A DNA stretch of 64,000 nucleotides from JAJEAO01 sp963667635 (GTDB taxonomy: Bacteria; Acidobacteriota; Vicinamibacteria; Marinacidobacterales; Marinacidobacteraceae): positions 1,674,001 through 1,738,000 of the forward strand of contig OZ246946.1 of assembly GCA_965232015.1 (NCBI GenBank). The letters run 5' to 3'. Below the pieces are notes generated by a model. That model searched no databases. It saw only the letters and a program-made list of their open reading frames with translations, and was not told where the DNA came from. Every line of letters starts with the position of its first letter. Positions within the stretch are counted from its first letter, which is position 1. Positions 17,894 to 26,743 of this stretch are shown here, piece by piece. A program made the position numbers and the translations under genes.

Positions 17894-17911
17894 CGCGGGT
17901 AGCTTCCCGCG
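17894..17911 (+). terminator. Hairpin after S9 relic stop
   Basis: CGCGGG, six bases, CCCGCG lies three bases after the relic stop. It sits as the hairpin behind S9 copy 2 does but has a different sequence. There is no T-run. Confidence 0.3.
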
Positions 17912-17984
17912 GCTGAGCGCCCCGGGCGCCGGACCTCGAGAAGCCACCGGCCCTTTGATCGGCGGCGGTGGCGGCAGCGTACGG

Positions 17985-18434
17985 TCAGCCCTCGTAACCC
18001 GGCAGGCGAATCCCTGTCCCTGTCGGCAACCCCAAGGTGTGCCCGGCGGCGATCATCAGTTTGTCCAGCGTGAGGATCGCCTCCGCTCCGCGGTTCCTGG
18101 CAATGGCGAGGTGCAAGGCGTCGCCAGCTCTCAGCCCCGTCGTGAACTCACCGATCCAGGCTCTCGCCAGATCGAAATCATCACGACTTGGCAAGAAGAC
18201 AACGAAAGATTCTCGGACGATCCTCTCGAACGCCGACGATGCCTGACCGGCAGCCGAGGGGGGGAGGCTGCCCATGCGGACTTCGCGAGCGAGCAGCGAG
18301 GCGAATTCCACGCGAGTCCAGTCGCTGACCGCCAGAGCCTCGTGAGACAGGTCTTCGAAGAACGCGGAGATCGGCTCGCTCGTGGCCTCCGGGAGGATGA
18401 GAGGAACGAGGAAACTGGTGTCGAAGTAGCGCAC
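17985..18434 (-). CDS. PIN-domain toxin (VapC family)
   Basis: A 149-residue PIN protein: MRYFDTSFLVPL with the first Asp, TRVEFASLLAREV with the conserved Glu, and FTTGLRAGDALHLAIARNRG carrying the next acidic residue, with ILTLDK at the end of the fold. It should be a Mg-dependent ribonuclease held by the adjacent Phd/YefM-type antitoxin, whose stop is 17 bp upstream. It is the first gene after the S9 relic hairpin, facing it. Length is normal and no active-site residue appears lost. Confidence 0.9.
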   Translation of the reverse strand: MRYFDTSFLVPLILPEATSEPISAFFEDLSHEALAVSDWTRVEFASLLAREVRMGSLPPSAAGQASSAFERIVRESFVVFLPSRDDFDLARAWIGEFTTGLRAGDALHLAIARNRGAEAILTLDKLMIAAGHTLGLPTGTGIRLPGYEG

Positions 18435-18451
18435 CGGAGCCGGGTGAGCAC

Positions 18452-18691
18452 TCAGGACTGCTCGTCCCGCATCTCGCGCAAGAGTTCCGCGGCGGGACGC
18501 CGCAGCGGTGGCATCGTGGCCCGAAGCCGGGAGAGTCCCCGGAGTCCGAGCTGCTTCGCGGGCCGGACGGCCGACGAGAGATGGGCCACTGCTCGGCCCC
18601 TGCGGGTGATCACGACCTCCTGACCCGCCTCAACTTGGCGCACGAGCTCGCCAAGACGGGTCTTGGCCTGCGTCAGATTGATCGTGAGCAT
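18452..18691 (-). CDS. Phd/YefM-type antitoxin
   Basis: A 79-residue antitoxin. MLTINLTQAKTRLGELVRQV and EAGQEVVITRRGRAVAHLSS are the standard Phd/YefM DNA-binding fold, with the conserved TRRGRAVA turn. The C-terminal 30 residues (LRRPAAELLREMRDEQS) would bind the PIN toxin downstream. It probably represses its own promoter, which must lie in 18692-18740, just upstream of the start. Confidence 0.9.
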   Translation of the reverse strand: MLTINLTQAKTRLGELVRQVEAGQEVVITRRGRAVAHLSSAVRPAKQLGLRGLSRLRATMPPLRRPAAELLREMRDEQS

Positions 18692-18706
18692 GGGGACATC
18701 ACCGCG

Positions 18707-19033
18707 TCAAGGGGCCGACAGCATCATAGCGGGGCCTGGCGGAGCAGGCGAGTCCCGTCCAGCGCGACAGCGCGAAGCCGCCAGAGCGGCTCCGGACCCT
18801 TTGGCCCGCCGCGTGTCGCCGAGGCCGAACTCGAAGCAACACTTGGCCGCCCCGAAATCGTCGAGTCCCTCGCGAATGGCCCGGAGTTCGTCGGCGTCGA
18901 TCTCTTCGTCCTCCATCGGAGCACGGGCAAGAGCCTTCCCGAGGGGCTCGCCACTCGCACCACTCGCCTCGGTGTTCTGGCGCAGTTCGCCTCGGCTGAG
19001 CCGGCGACGCACCCTCGCTCCTGTGCCGATCAC
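18707..19033 (-). pseudogene. Degraded antitoxin-like gene
   Basis: On the minus strand the stretch LGKALARAPMEDEEIDADEL and the following RAIREGLDD is nearly the same as in the intact small gene at 33038-33286 (APMENEEIDADELRAIREGL). After that point the frame runs into unrelated, Cys-containing sequence, and the N terminus also differs. Only the core of about 35 residues survives, so I call it a relic. The rest of 18692-19076 holds no gene that I can support. Confidence 0.55.
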
Positions 19034-19076
19034 CGCCGCACGCGGCCGTCCCGGGTGGGGGTGTTCGCTGTTTCGT

Positions 19077-22000
19077 TCATGCGGCGCTGCGGTTGGGGTA
19101 GGTCAGGTCGAAGACGGCCGCCGTCAGCCAGCGCCGGAAATCCGGGTTGTCGCTGAACCTCTTGAACAGCTCGGTGTCGTCGGTCATGATGTCCATCATC
19201 GCCTTCCGGAGCGCCTTGTCGTGCTCAATCCGGGCGTTCTCCCGGTCCGAGTTCTTCCGCGCGTTGCGGAACGCCGCGTTCTTCTCCACCATCGCGGGGA
19301 GGTCCTGCGTCACGAGCTTCTTCACCCGATCGGCGTCCTCCCACGGGATGTTCCCCCAGCGACTGTTGAACTCGGCGACGATGTTCGAGAGGAGGTCCAG
19401 CTCCACCTCACCCATCCCTCCGCCGCCCTCGCCCGGCACCGGATCAATCTCGGCGTCCTCGTCCTCGAGCAGGATCTTCTGGATGGCCTGCTTCTCGGGG
19501 CGGTAGCTTTCCATGTCGATCGTCTCGAGGATGCCCCGCGAGAGATCGTCCTCCACCGGTGAGGGCAGCTTCGGAATGAGGAAGCCGAGAAAGATGGACA
19601 GCTCCTCCCAATCGCCCTTGTTGTAGGGCAGGATCGAGCCGAGGAAGGCGTAGAGCCGGACGAACGACTTGGCGCGACCCTTGAACCGCACCTGCTCGTC
19701 CTCACTCAGATCCCTCACGTAGCCCTCCACGCATCGATCGAGGACAGGGTCGAGCTGGTCGCGATCGGCTCCGGCGAGATACCGCTCCACGAACTTCCGC
19801 ACCGTGTCGGTGGAGTACACCTCGGCGGCGTCCAGCTCCCCCTCAAGATCGTGGAGCTTGTTCGGGTCGGTCTCGTCGGCGAGGATCGTGGTCTGGTAGT
19901 AGTCCGAGAACGCCTTCCCGATCGTGTCGGTGTCGTTCTGGAAATCGAGCACGAACACGTCCCGCTTGCCCGGATGCGCCCGGTTGAGCCGCGACAGGGT
20001 CTGGACCGCCCGGATCCCCGAGAGCGGCTTGTCCACGTACATCGTGTGGAGGAGCGGCTCGTCGTAGCCGGTCTGGAACTTGTCGGCGCAGATGAGGAAG
20101 CGGTAGGGGTCCTCCCGGAACGTGTCCACGATCTTCGACGACGGGAAGCCGTTCAGGCTGGCTTCGGTCGCGCCCGCGCCGTCGTACTCCTTCTCGCCCG
20201 AGAACGCGACGATCGCCCGGCAGGGGCTCCGGCGCTTGCCCAGGTAGTCGCGGATCGCGTGGAAGTACTGGATCGCGCGCACGATGCCGCTGGTCACGAC
20301 CATCGCCCGGGCCCTGCCGCCCACCCGGCGGGGCGCAACGACCTGTTCGTGGAAGTGGTCCACCATGATCTCGGCCTTGAGCCGGATCGCGTGATCGTGC
20401 CCCTCCACGTAGCGACGGAGCTTCTTGTGCGCCTTGCGGACGTCGAATTCCGGATCCGCGTCCACCGCTCGGGCGAGGCGGTAGTAGCTCTGGACCGGGG
20501 TGTAGTGTCGCACCACGTCGAGGATGAAGCCCTCCTCGATCGCCTGCTTCATGCTGTAGTTGTGGAAGGGGCGGTGCTTGACCGTTCCATCGGGCTGCGG
20601 GTGGGCTTCTCCGAAGATCTCCAGCGTCTTGTTCTTGGGCGTGGCGGTGAAGGCGAAGTAGCTGGCGTTCCCGAGTAACTTCCGCGACTCCATCAGCCGG
20701 TTGATCTCGTCTTCGTAAGTCTCCGCCTCGCCTCTCGCTCCCGCTTCGCCGAGCGCGCGGCCCATCGCGGCGGCGGTCTTCCCGCCCTGGCTGGAGTGCG
20801 CCTCGTCAATGACGATCGCGAAGTTCCGTCCCCGCTGCTCGTTGCCGATCTCGTCGAGGATGAACGGGAACTTCTGGATCGTCGAGATGATGATCTTCTT
20901 GCCCTGCTCGATGAACCGCCGCAGATCACCGGATCGCTCGGCGTGGCCCACGGTGGACTTGACCTGCGTGGCGCGGCGGATCGTGTCGCGGATCTGCCGG
21001 TCGAGGATGCGCCGGTCGGTGACCACGATGATCGAGTCGAAGACCGTCTCGCCGGCGCGCTCCAGCGGGATGAGCTGGTGCGCGAGCCAGGCGATGGACA
21101 AGCTCTTCCCGCTCCCTGCCGAGTGCTGGATCAGGTAGGTTCTCCCTGCTCCGTTGCGACGGGCGTCGTTGAGGAGGCGCCGCACCACGTCGAGCTGCTG
21201 GTAACGCGGCCAGATCTGAACCTTCCCCTTGCCGCGGCCCTTCGCGTCCTTCGGCGCCACGACCAGGGCGAAGCGTTCGAGGATGTCGGCCACGCTCTCG
21301 CGGGCGAGAACCCGGCGCCAGAGGTAGTCCGAGCGCAGTCCGGTCGGGTTCGGCGGATTCCCGGCGCCCGAGCGGAAACCGCAGTTGAAGGGGAGGAACC
21401 ACGACTTCTTGCCGCGGAGATGGGTGCAGAATCGGACTTCGTTCTCGTCCACCGCGAAGTGCGCCACGCAGCGGCCGAACCGGAAGAGCGGCTCCCGGGG
21501 GTTGCGGTCCTTCTTGTACTGCTCGACGGCGTCGCGGACGGTCTGCCGGGTGAGGAGGTTCTTCAGCTCGAACGTGAAGACCGGGAGCCCGTTGATGAAG
21601 AGCGCGATATCCAGCGCGCGCCCGGTCTCTTCGCGGCTGTAGCGAAGCTGGCGGGTGACGGTGAAGCGGTTCTGCCAGAAGCGACGGCGGGCGGTCTCGT
21701 TCGCCGCCGATGGCGTGGCGTAGTAGAGCGAGAGTTCGTGAGGACCGTGCTTCACTCCGTTGCGCAGGACCGCGAGCGTGCCCCGTCTGTTGATCTCACC
21801 CTGGAGGCGCGAGAGGAACTTGCGTCGGGTCGGGCCATCCTCGTCGAGCCGAAGAGCAGGGACCAACTTCGGCTGGGTCGCGTCGAGGAAGGCGCGGAGC
21901 TGGAAGAGATCCACGCACCAAGTCCGATCGTAGTCGCGATGGTCCCCCGGGGACCAGCCGACTCCCCCGTAGGGCCGAGGCCCCTCGCCCGTCCGCTCTC

Positions 22001-22082
22001 CCGACGAGGGCTCACACGAATCTCCCGTCAGCGCCCGGCAGATGAGAATCTCGAGACTCCGCTCGCTGAAATCGCTGCTCAC
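19077..22082 (-). CDS. hsdR: Type I restriction endonuclease, motor/nuclease subunit R
   Basis: A 1001-residue HsdR. The N-terminal nuclease region shows ALDIALFINGLPVFTFELKN at about residue 165-180, a PD-(D/E)xK-like pattern with Asp and ELK. The helicase motor has Walker A HSAGSGKSLSIAW (about 320) and DEAHSSQGG (about 427), with later SF2 motifs (FAFTATPKNKTLEIFG, CADKFQTGYDEPLLHTMYVD). It translocates DNA and cuts away from the recognition site when it meets unmodified DNA. The start overlaps the hsdS stop by four bases (ATGA). All major motifs are present, so the nuclease should be functional. Confidence 0.95.
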   Translation of the reverse strand: MSSDFSERSLEILICRALTGDSCEPSSGERTGEGPRPYGGVGWSPGDHRDYDRTWCVDLFQLRAFLDATQPKLVPALRLDEDGPTRRKFLSRLQGEINRRGTLAVLRNGVKHGPHELSLYYATPSAANETARRRFWQNRFTVTRQLRYSREETGRALDIALFINGLPVFTFELKNLLTRQTVRDAVEQYKKDRNPREPLFRFGRCVAHFAVDENEVRFCTHLRGKKSWFLPFNCGFRSGAGNPPNPTGLRSDYLWRRVLARESVADILERFALVVAPKDAKGRGKGKVQIWPRYQQLDVVRRLLNDARRNGAGRTYLIQHSAGSGKSLSIAWLAHQLIPLERAGETVFDSIIVVTDRRILDRQIRDTIRRATQVKSTVGHAERSGDLRRFIEQGKKIIISTIQKFPFILDEIGNEQRGRNFAIVIDEAHSSQGGKTAAAMGRALGEAGARGEAETYEDEINRLMESRKLLGNASYFAFTATPKNKTLEIFGEAHPQPDGTVKHRPFHNYSMKQAIEEGFILDVVRHYTPVQSYYRLARAVDADPEFDVRKAHKKLRRYVEGHDHAIRLKAEIMVDHFHEQVVAPRRVGGRARAMVVTSGIVRAIQYFHAIRDYLGKRRSPCRAIVAFSGEKEYDGAGATEASLNGFPSSKIVDTFREDPYRFLICADKFQTGYDEPLLHTMYVDKPLSGIRAVQTLSRLNRAHPGKRDVFVLDFQNDTDTIGKAFSDYYQTTILADETDPNKLHDLEGELDAAEVYSTDTVRKFVERYLAGADRDQLDPVLDRCVEGYVRDLSEDEQVRFKGRAKSFVRLYAFLGSILPYNKGDWEELSIFLGFLIPKLPSPVEDDLSRGILETIDMESYRPEKQAIQKILLEDEDAEIDPVPGEGGGGMGEVELDLLSNIVAEFNSRWGNIPWEDADRVKKLVTQDLPAMVEKNAAFRNARKNSDRENARIEHDKALRKAMMDIMTDDTELFKRFSDNPDFRRWLTAAVFDLTYPNRSAA

Positions 22083-23455
22083 CCCCGCCCCTCCCGGACC
22101 ATCGCCTCGATCCCGACCCCCGACTCCGCCAGCGGCGCCACTCCGCCCACATCGAGCTTCCCGGTGACGACATCACTGATCAGCCGCGTCCGGAACTCCT
22201 CAGCAAGAGCAATCTGACTCCGCACGCATTCGGCACCCCGCCTCCACCCCGTTCCCGCTTCAACGAGCCAGGCAGCGATTGCTCGCTGTTCCTCCGCACA
22301 TGGCAACGGCACAGGAAGCTGCCTGAAGTCTTCCCAGTACAGACGGTTCCTGTCCTTGACGATCCCACGCGACCTCATATCAATCCCGTGGCGATAGCTC
22401 CTTGTTCGGAGCAGCGCACAGAAGAACTCAGCACTGACTCCAGGGGACGGAGTAGCAACCACGTATGCGGGGCTGATGAGACCATCCGATGGCACGATAC
22501 CGACCGCCCCCTGCCACATTCGCATCGTGTTGTACGCAATATCCCCTTCACATGCCCTCTGGTACCCGCTCCGGTCGCGCATGACCTGCTTACGGGCCGA
22601 CGGGGAGAATTCCCGGGGCCTGACACCCGTATTCAGTGACACCTCCAAGATCGGCAACCCAACAGGACCCGGCTCCTTCCGCTGCCTGAACATCACGCCG
22701 ACGCGAGCCATGGGCCAGTGCGACGGAATCTTGCCCAGCCAGTCCATGCCGGAGTCCTTGTAGGCCGAATACGGTCGTCCGGTTCGGACATCGACCTGGC
22801 CCGTGACAGCTTGATGGATGAGCGCCTGCTTGTACTCCTCCAGCAACTCGATCAGCCGCTCCTTGGCTCGAACATACCGTCGAATCCGATCGGTTTCCTC
22901 GTCCAGGTGCCGTGAAATCGCACCCTGCTCCATTCTCGGCGGAAATGGGAACCGGTGGGCGCGCAGCTTCTCGCCGGTTAGATGCGAGATCGTGCTCTCA
23001 TGGCCATCAGTGAATGCACCGCTGGTCGCGGCCACGAGGAGGCAGTAGAAGAGGAAGCGCGGCTGATCCCGCTCGGGCTCCAGGGGCCGCAGCCGGTGAA
23101 GCGCCTTCTGAAAGCCGCACGGTTCGATCACCCCGTGCCAGATCGCGCACCTTCCGATCTCCCCTCCCTCGCACACAAGAAGATCTCCCGCGCGGAGTCC
23201 AAACCGAAGTATCTCGTCAGGACGAAAATCCATCTCGGGAAGGTCTTCGGTTTGGATTGCGTCCCATTGCACATCCACATTCCGCAAGTACGGCACCAGG
23301 TGATGTCCGGTGATGCGCTTGGTGTCCAGCATCTTGCCGAGGCACTGCTCATAGCGATGTCGAAGAGCCGCCGTACACCAGTTCTCCGGTATCCGACCAA
23401 TCCAATCGACGCCGGAGTCGCGGTAGGCCGGATAGGGCTTGAGATGAGCCGTCAT
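22079..23455 (-). CDS. hsdS: Type I restriction-modification specificity subunit S
   Basis: A 458-residue HsdS with two target-recognition domains, each opened by a similar phrase: YRDSGVDWIGRIPENW near the N terminus and YKDSGMDWLGKIPSHW near residue 235. Each is followed by a variable recognition region and a conserved helix (ERDQPRFLFYCLLV in the first, EEQRAIAAWL in the second). It determines the bipartite DNA sequence that is methylated and restricted; the sequence cannot be read from the protein by eye. It begins within the stop codon of a 21-codon ORF and ends within the start of hsdR. Confidence 0.93.
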   Translation of the reverse strand: MTAHLKPYPAYRDSGVDWIGRIPENWCTAALRHRYEQCLGKMLDTKRITGHHLVPYLRNVDVQWDAIQTEDLPEMDFRPDEILRFGLRAGDLLVCEGGEIGRCAIWHGVIEPCGFQKALHRLRPLEPERDQPRFLFYCLLVAATSGAFTDGHESTISHLTGEKLRAHRFPFPPRMEQGAISRHLDEETDRIRRYVRAKERLIELLEEYKQALIHQAVTGQVDVRTGRPYSAYKDSGMDWLGKIPSHWPMARVGVMFRQRKEPGPVGLPILEVSLNTGVRPREFSPSARKQVMRDRSGYQRACEGDIAYNTMRMWQGAVGIVPSDGLISPAYVVATPSPGVSAEFFCALLRTRSYRHGIDMRSRGIVKDRNRLYWEDFRQLPVPLPCAEEQRAIAAWLVEAGTGWRRGAECVRSQIALAEEFRTRLISDVVTGKLDVGGVAPLAESGVGIEAMVREGRG

Positions 23456-23517
23456 GCGTTCCGCCAGCTCCCCCTACGATTCCCTGAGCAGCGACCGGCA
23501 TCGAGGAGGAGGCTCAT
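23452..23517 (-). CDS. 21-codon micro-ORF linking HicB-like gene and hsdS
   Basis: ATG at 23517 overlaps the HicB-like gene's stop by four bases (ATGA), and its TGA overlaps the hsdS ATG by four bases. The peptide begins MSLLLDAGRCSGNRRG and has no recognisable fold. It keeps ribosomes travelling between the two genes and may be a coupling ORF or the stump of a lost HicA-type toxin. Whether the peptide is stable is unknown. Confidence 0.4.
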   Translation of the reverse strand: MSLLLDAGRCSGNRRGSWRNA

Positions 23518-23762
23518 GTAAGAGGCGCCTCCCGCAGTACCAAGCGCAGTTTGATCACGCTCGGAAGATCGGTGTCTCCGAAGTGGCAGCGCACGGCGTC
23601 CTGCGCCATCTCCGTCAGATCGGCCCAATCGTCGCCCTGCGTGAAAATGCCGTAGCCGAGCGCGCGGGCATCGTATCCGCCGTCCGGGGCCTCCATCACT
23701 TCGAAGATGATCTCTTGGATGTCCCTCTTCCCCTCGCTTTTGGCGGTCAGCGTGTCGCTCAT
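23514..23762 (-). CDS. HicB-like small protein
   Basis: An 82-residue protein with IQEIIFEVMEAPDGGYDARALGYGIF and then DLTEMAQDAVRCHFGDTD, the HicB-type partial RNase-H-like fold found in many antitoxins that neighbour HicA toxins. No HicA with its double-stranded-RNA-binding-like fold is encoded next to it; only a 21-codon ORF follows. It overlaps its upstream neighbour by four bases (ATGA at 23759-23762), so it is translated as part of the restriction operon. A role as an orphan antitoxin or a small regulator of the operon is possible. Confidence 0.65.
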   Translation of the reverse strand: MSDTLTAKSEGKRDIQEIIFEVMEAPDGGYDARALGYGIFTQGDDWADLTEMAQDAVRCHFGDTDLPSVIKLRLVLREAPLT

Positions 23763-24253
23763 GATCTGTTGAGTCCGCCCGTTGGGACAAGCTCGGTTCC
23801 GTCCCGCGGTTCGCGACCGCGACGGGGGCGAACGATCCGGGCCCTGGGCAGCCGAGAGACGAACGAATCGTTCCGAAGGCCCTCGTCGAGCTGGCTACGC
23901 CGCTCCTTGTGGGACATGGGCTTCGTCCGCCCATAGGCGCGGTCCCGGATCTCGCCGGTCCACCCCACGCAGTCGAAGACCTTGGGACGCTCCCCCTGGC
24001 CTTCCCCGGGCCGCCAGGGCAGCCGTGACCTGCTCCTGCCGCACCTCGGTCCAGTCGCTGGGCGCAGTGCTGTGCCGGGGGGAGTCCTGCGATCGAAGAG
24101 CTCAGCGAGGGGAGCGTTCTTCCGGATCCGCGCTTCCCGCCACCGCCGACGTTCCGCGTGGGACATGCCCGCCGTCTCGTTGTGGATCCTGTCGCGCGTA
24201 GCGCGCGTCCACTTCACGCAGTCGAACCTCTTGCTGGCCGCGTCACTCGTCAT
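23759..24253 (-). CDS. Two-motif antitoxin-like protein inside the type I RM operon
   Basis: A 164-residue protein starting MTSDAASKRFDCVKWTRATR, eleven bases inside the end of hsdM. It carries the same short module twice: RFDCVKWTRATRDRIHNETA with GMSHAERRRW at about residues 8-40, and VFDCVGWTGEIRDRAYGRTK with PMSHKERRSQ at about 90-125. They are joined by an Arg/Pro-rich linker. The same module occurs in the four tandem genes at 26744-27764 behind a PIN toxin. From memory, small proteins of this type commonly neighbour PIN genes and are presumed antitoxins. Its place between hsdM and hsdS suggests an accessory function for this restriction operon. Confidence 0.65.
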   Translation of the reverse strand: MTSDAASKRFDCVKWTRATRDRIHNETAGMSHAERRRWREARIRKNAPLAELFDRRTPPGTALRPATGPRCGRSRSRLPWRPGEGQGERPKVFDCVGWTGEIRDRAYGRTKPMSHKERRSQLDEGLRNDSFVSRLPRARIVRPRRGREPRDGTELVPTGGLNRS

Positions 24254-26420
24254 GCTCCACCTCCAGAGGCGACTCGTGCGCGAGGAAACCCCGGGTGATC
24301 TGTTCAAGCAGCCCTTCGGACTCGCGCTCGGCGGCGAGGATGTCGGCGGTGATCTCCTCAAGCGTGCGCATCGGCTTCGGCTTGTAGAAGACCCGGTTGA
24401 AGCTGATCTCGTAGCCGACCTTGATGCTCCGCTCGTCATACCAGGCGTCCGGTGCCCACGGCAGCACTTCGCGCCGAAGGAACGCCTCGATGCCTCCCTC
24501 CTCCAGCAGCGGGATCTGCTCGGTGTCGCGGAGGTCCGGGTCGTGTTCGTACTCGACCACGCGGGCTCGCCTCCCCTCGCCCACGGCGAACCGTCCCCGG
24601 ATCGGGTCCGCCACCACCCCCCGCCGCAGGACCTTGCGCACGACCGGCTCCGCCGTCTCGTCGCGGCCGCCAAGCTGGCCCCGGAGCAACTTCTTGCGCT
24701 TGATCGTGAGCGTGGCCCGGCCGCCGAGCCGCTTCAACTCGGCTTGCACCGCCTCCTCGACCGCGCCGAGATCCCGGTGCCGCCCGGCGCCCATCCCTTC
24801 CGCCACCGCGCCGACCGCCTCGGCGAGCGCTACGTCCCCCGCCTCCCGACACGCCGCCAACAACCGCTCCCTTCGACCCACCGAGAGATCCACAGCGAGC
24901 CGCAGCGGCCGATCTACGGTGACCTTCCAGTGCCCGAAGGAGCGGTTGTCGAGGATCCGGCTCTCCTCGCTCTCCTCGAAATCGAGGAAGGTCCGGCAGA
25001 TGCGCTCGATCTCTTCCGCGCCCAGCTCGCAGTTCTTCTTGCCGAGGTTCTTGCGAAGCGGTCGGAACCATTTCGTCGCATCGATCAACTGCACCTGGCC
25101 GCGCCGGCGCTCGGGTTTCCGGTTCGTGAGCACCCAGACGTAGGTGGCGATCCCGGTGTTGTAGAACATGTTCAGCGGAAGCGCGACGATCGCCTCCAGC
25201 CAGTCGTTCTCCAGGATCCAGCGGCGGATGTTGCTCTCCCCCTGCCCCGCCGCGCCGGTGAAGAGCGAGCTGCCGTTGTGCACTTCGGCGATGCGGCTGC
25301 CGAGCTTCGTCCCCTGCTTCATCTTGGAGAGCATGTTCACAAGGAACAGCATCTGCCCGTCGCTCGAACGGGTGACCAGAGAGAACTCGGGATCACCGCC
25401 GTGCTCGATCACGAAGCGCGGGTCGCGCATCTCCTTCTTGCCGCCCATGCGCTGCAGATCGGTCTTCCAGCTCTTCCCGTAGGGCGGGTTGGAGAGCATG
25501 AAGTCGAACTCGCGACTCGCGAACGCATCAGCCGAGAGCGTCGAATGCGCGGGACCGCCGATGATGTTGTCGGCCGCCTCGCCCCCTCCCTTGAGCAGCA
25601 GATCGGCCTTGCAGATGGCGTAGGTCTCGCCGTTGATCTCCTGGCCGTACGGGTGGACGGAAACCGCTTTGCCGCGGTCCTTCGCGATGTCGCGCAGCAC
25701 GTCCTCGGCCACGGTCAGCATCCCGCCGGTCCCGCAGGCGCCGTCGTAGAGGAGGTAGGTCCCGGACTCGATCTCGTCGGCGACCGGGAGGAAGATCAGC
25801 TTCGCCATGAGGGTCACGGCGTCGCGCGGGGTGAAGTGCTCGCCCGCTTCCTCGTTGTTCTCCTCGTTGAACCGCCGGATCAGCTCCTCGAAAACAGTCC
25901 CCATGCCGTGGTTGTCAAGCCCGGGACGGAGGACCCGGCCGTCATCTCCCCGGACCGGCTCCGGGCCCAGGTTCAGCTCGGGGGCGGTCAGCTTCTCGAT
26001 GAGAGCGCCGAGCGCGTCGGCCTTCGAGAGGCGCGGAATCTGGTTGCGGAACTCGAAGTTGTCGAGGATCTCCTGGACGTTTGGCGAGAACCCGTCGAGG
26101 AAGTCCTCGAAGTCGGCCCGGAGCTGCTGCCGGCTGGCGCGGGCGCGCAGGTCGTGAAGCGTGAACTTCGAGGTGTTGTAGAAAGCCTGCCCGGCGGCGG
26201 CGCGCAGCGCACCGTCCTGCTCGACGAGCCCGATCTCGTCGAGACGCTCCTTCATGTGGAGCACCTTCTCCCGGGTCGGCTCGAGGACCGCCTCCAGCCG
26301 ACGCAGCACGGTCATCGGGAGAATCACGTCGCGGTACTTGCCCCTGACGTACACGTCGCGGAGCACATCGTCGGCGATGCCCCAGATGTAGCCGGCGACC
26401 CAGCTCAGATCCTGGTTCAT
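24243..26420 (-). CDS. hsdM: Type I restriction-modification DNA methyltransferase subunit M
   Basis: A 725-residue HsdM. The start at 26420 (MNQDLSWVAGYIWGIADDVL) has GAGGAG ten bases upstream and gives the usual N-terminal helical domain. The SAM-binding motif YDGACGTGGMLT lies at about residue 222-233, the N6-adenine catalytic motif NPPYGKSW at about 312-319, and GEHFTPRDAVTLMAKLI between. The C-terminal 200 residues extend beyond the catalytic domain and include KVGYEISFNRVFYKPKPMRT. It methylates adenine in the site chosen by HsdS. It is the first gene of the operon hsdM, two-motif gene, HicB-like, micro-ORF, hsdS, hsdR. Confidence 0.95.
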   Translation of the reverse strand: MNQDLSWVAGYIWGIADDVLRDVYVRGKYRDVILPMTVLRRLEAVLEPTREKVLHMKERLDEIGLVEQDGALRAAAGQAFYNTSKFTLHDLRARASRQQLRADFEDFLDGFSPNVQEILDNFEFRNQIPRLSKADALGALIEKLTAPELNLGPEPVRGDDGRVLRPGLDNHGMGTVFEELIRRFNEENNEEAGEHFTPRDAVTLMAKLIFLPVADEIESGTYLLYDGACGTGGMLTVAEDVLRDIAKDRGKAVSVHPYGQEINGETYAICKADLLLKGGGEAADNIIGGPAHSTLSADAFASREFDFMLSNPPYGKSWKTDLQRMGGKKEMRDPRFVIEHGGDPEFSLVTRSSDGQMLFLVNMLSKMKQGTKLGSRIAEVHNGSSLFTGAAGQGESNIRRWILENDWLEAIVALPLNMFYNTGIATYVWVLTNRKPERRRGQVQLIDATKWFRPLRKNLGKKNCELGAEEIERICRTFLDFEESEESRILDNRSFGHWKVTVDRPLRLAVDLSVGRRERLLAACREAGDVALAEAVGAVAEGMGAGRHRDLGAVEEAVQAELKRLGGRATLTIKRKKLLRGQLGGRDETAEPVVRKVLRRGVVADPIRGRFAVGEGRRARVVEYEHDPDLRDTEQIPLLEEGGIEAFLRREVLPWAPDAWYDERSIKVGYEISFNRVFYKPKPMRTLEEITADILAAERESEGLLEQITRGFLAHESPLEVEHDE

Positions 26421-26743
26421 CGGCGGGAACTCCTCGGGCCGCGCTGGGGAGGACCCACGTCGCGTCGGAGCGCCGGACTCCGCCGCTTCTCCCGACAGGG
26501 GCCCGGCAATGCGCGGAACAGGAGGAGGGCCCGCCCGGGCGAGCAGCACCCCAGATTTGGAGAGACGACCAGGGGACTCAGCAGGATGGGCATCGGGTCG
26601 GGAGGCCGCGGATTGTAGGGGTGGGGTGCGGACATCCGATCGACTCGAGTGTGCACCGTGGACGGGACATCCCGCGTCCCGTGTGATTCGGGGCGCACGG
26701 TTTCAGCGCGACCCGGCTTCCGGGAGCCATCTCCCGGAGCCCG
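26421..26743. other. Gene-free region between antitoxin array and hsdM
   Basis: This 323-bp stretch carries one copy of a dispersed repeat (26466-26507) and should contain the hsdM promoter. A 93-residue frame on the minus strand has no signs of coding (low-complexity Arg/Pro/Ser) and is not called. Confidence 0.5.
26466..26507 (+). repeat. Dispersed repeat, copy 1
   Basis: CGGAGCGCCGGACTCCGCC followed by GCTTCTCCCGACAGGGGCCC and GGC. Two more copies with the same order of blocks lie at 52509-52568 and 52602-52643. It is non-coding and located between genes each time. Confidence 0.7.

Noticed and set aside
26417..26698. A 93-codon minus-strand frame upstream of hsdM
   Set aside because: Low-complexity Arg/Pro/Ser composition, no ribosome site and overlap with the dispersed repeat and the expected hsdM promoter.
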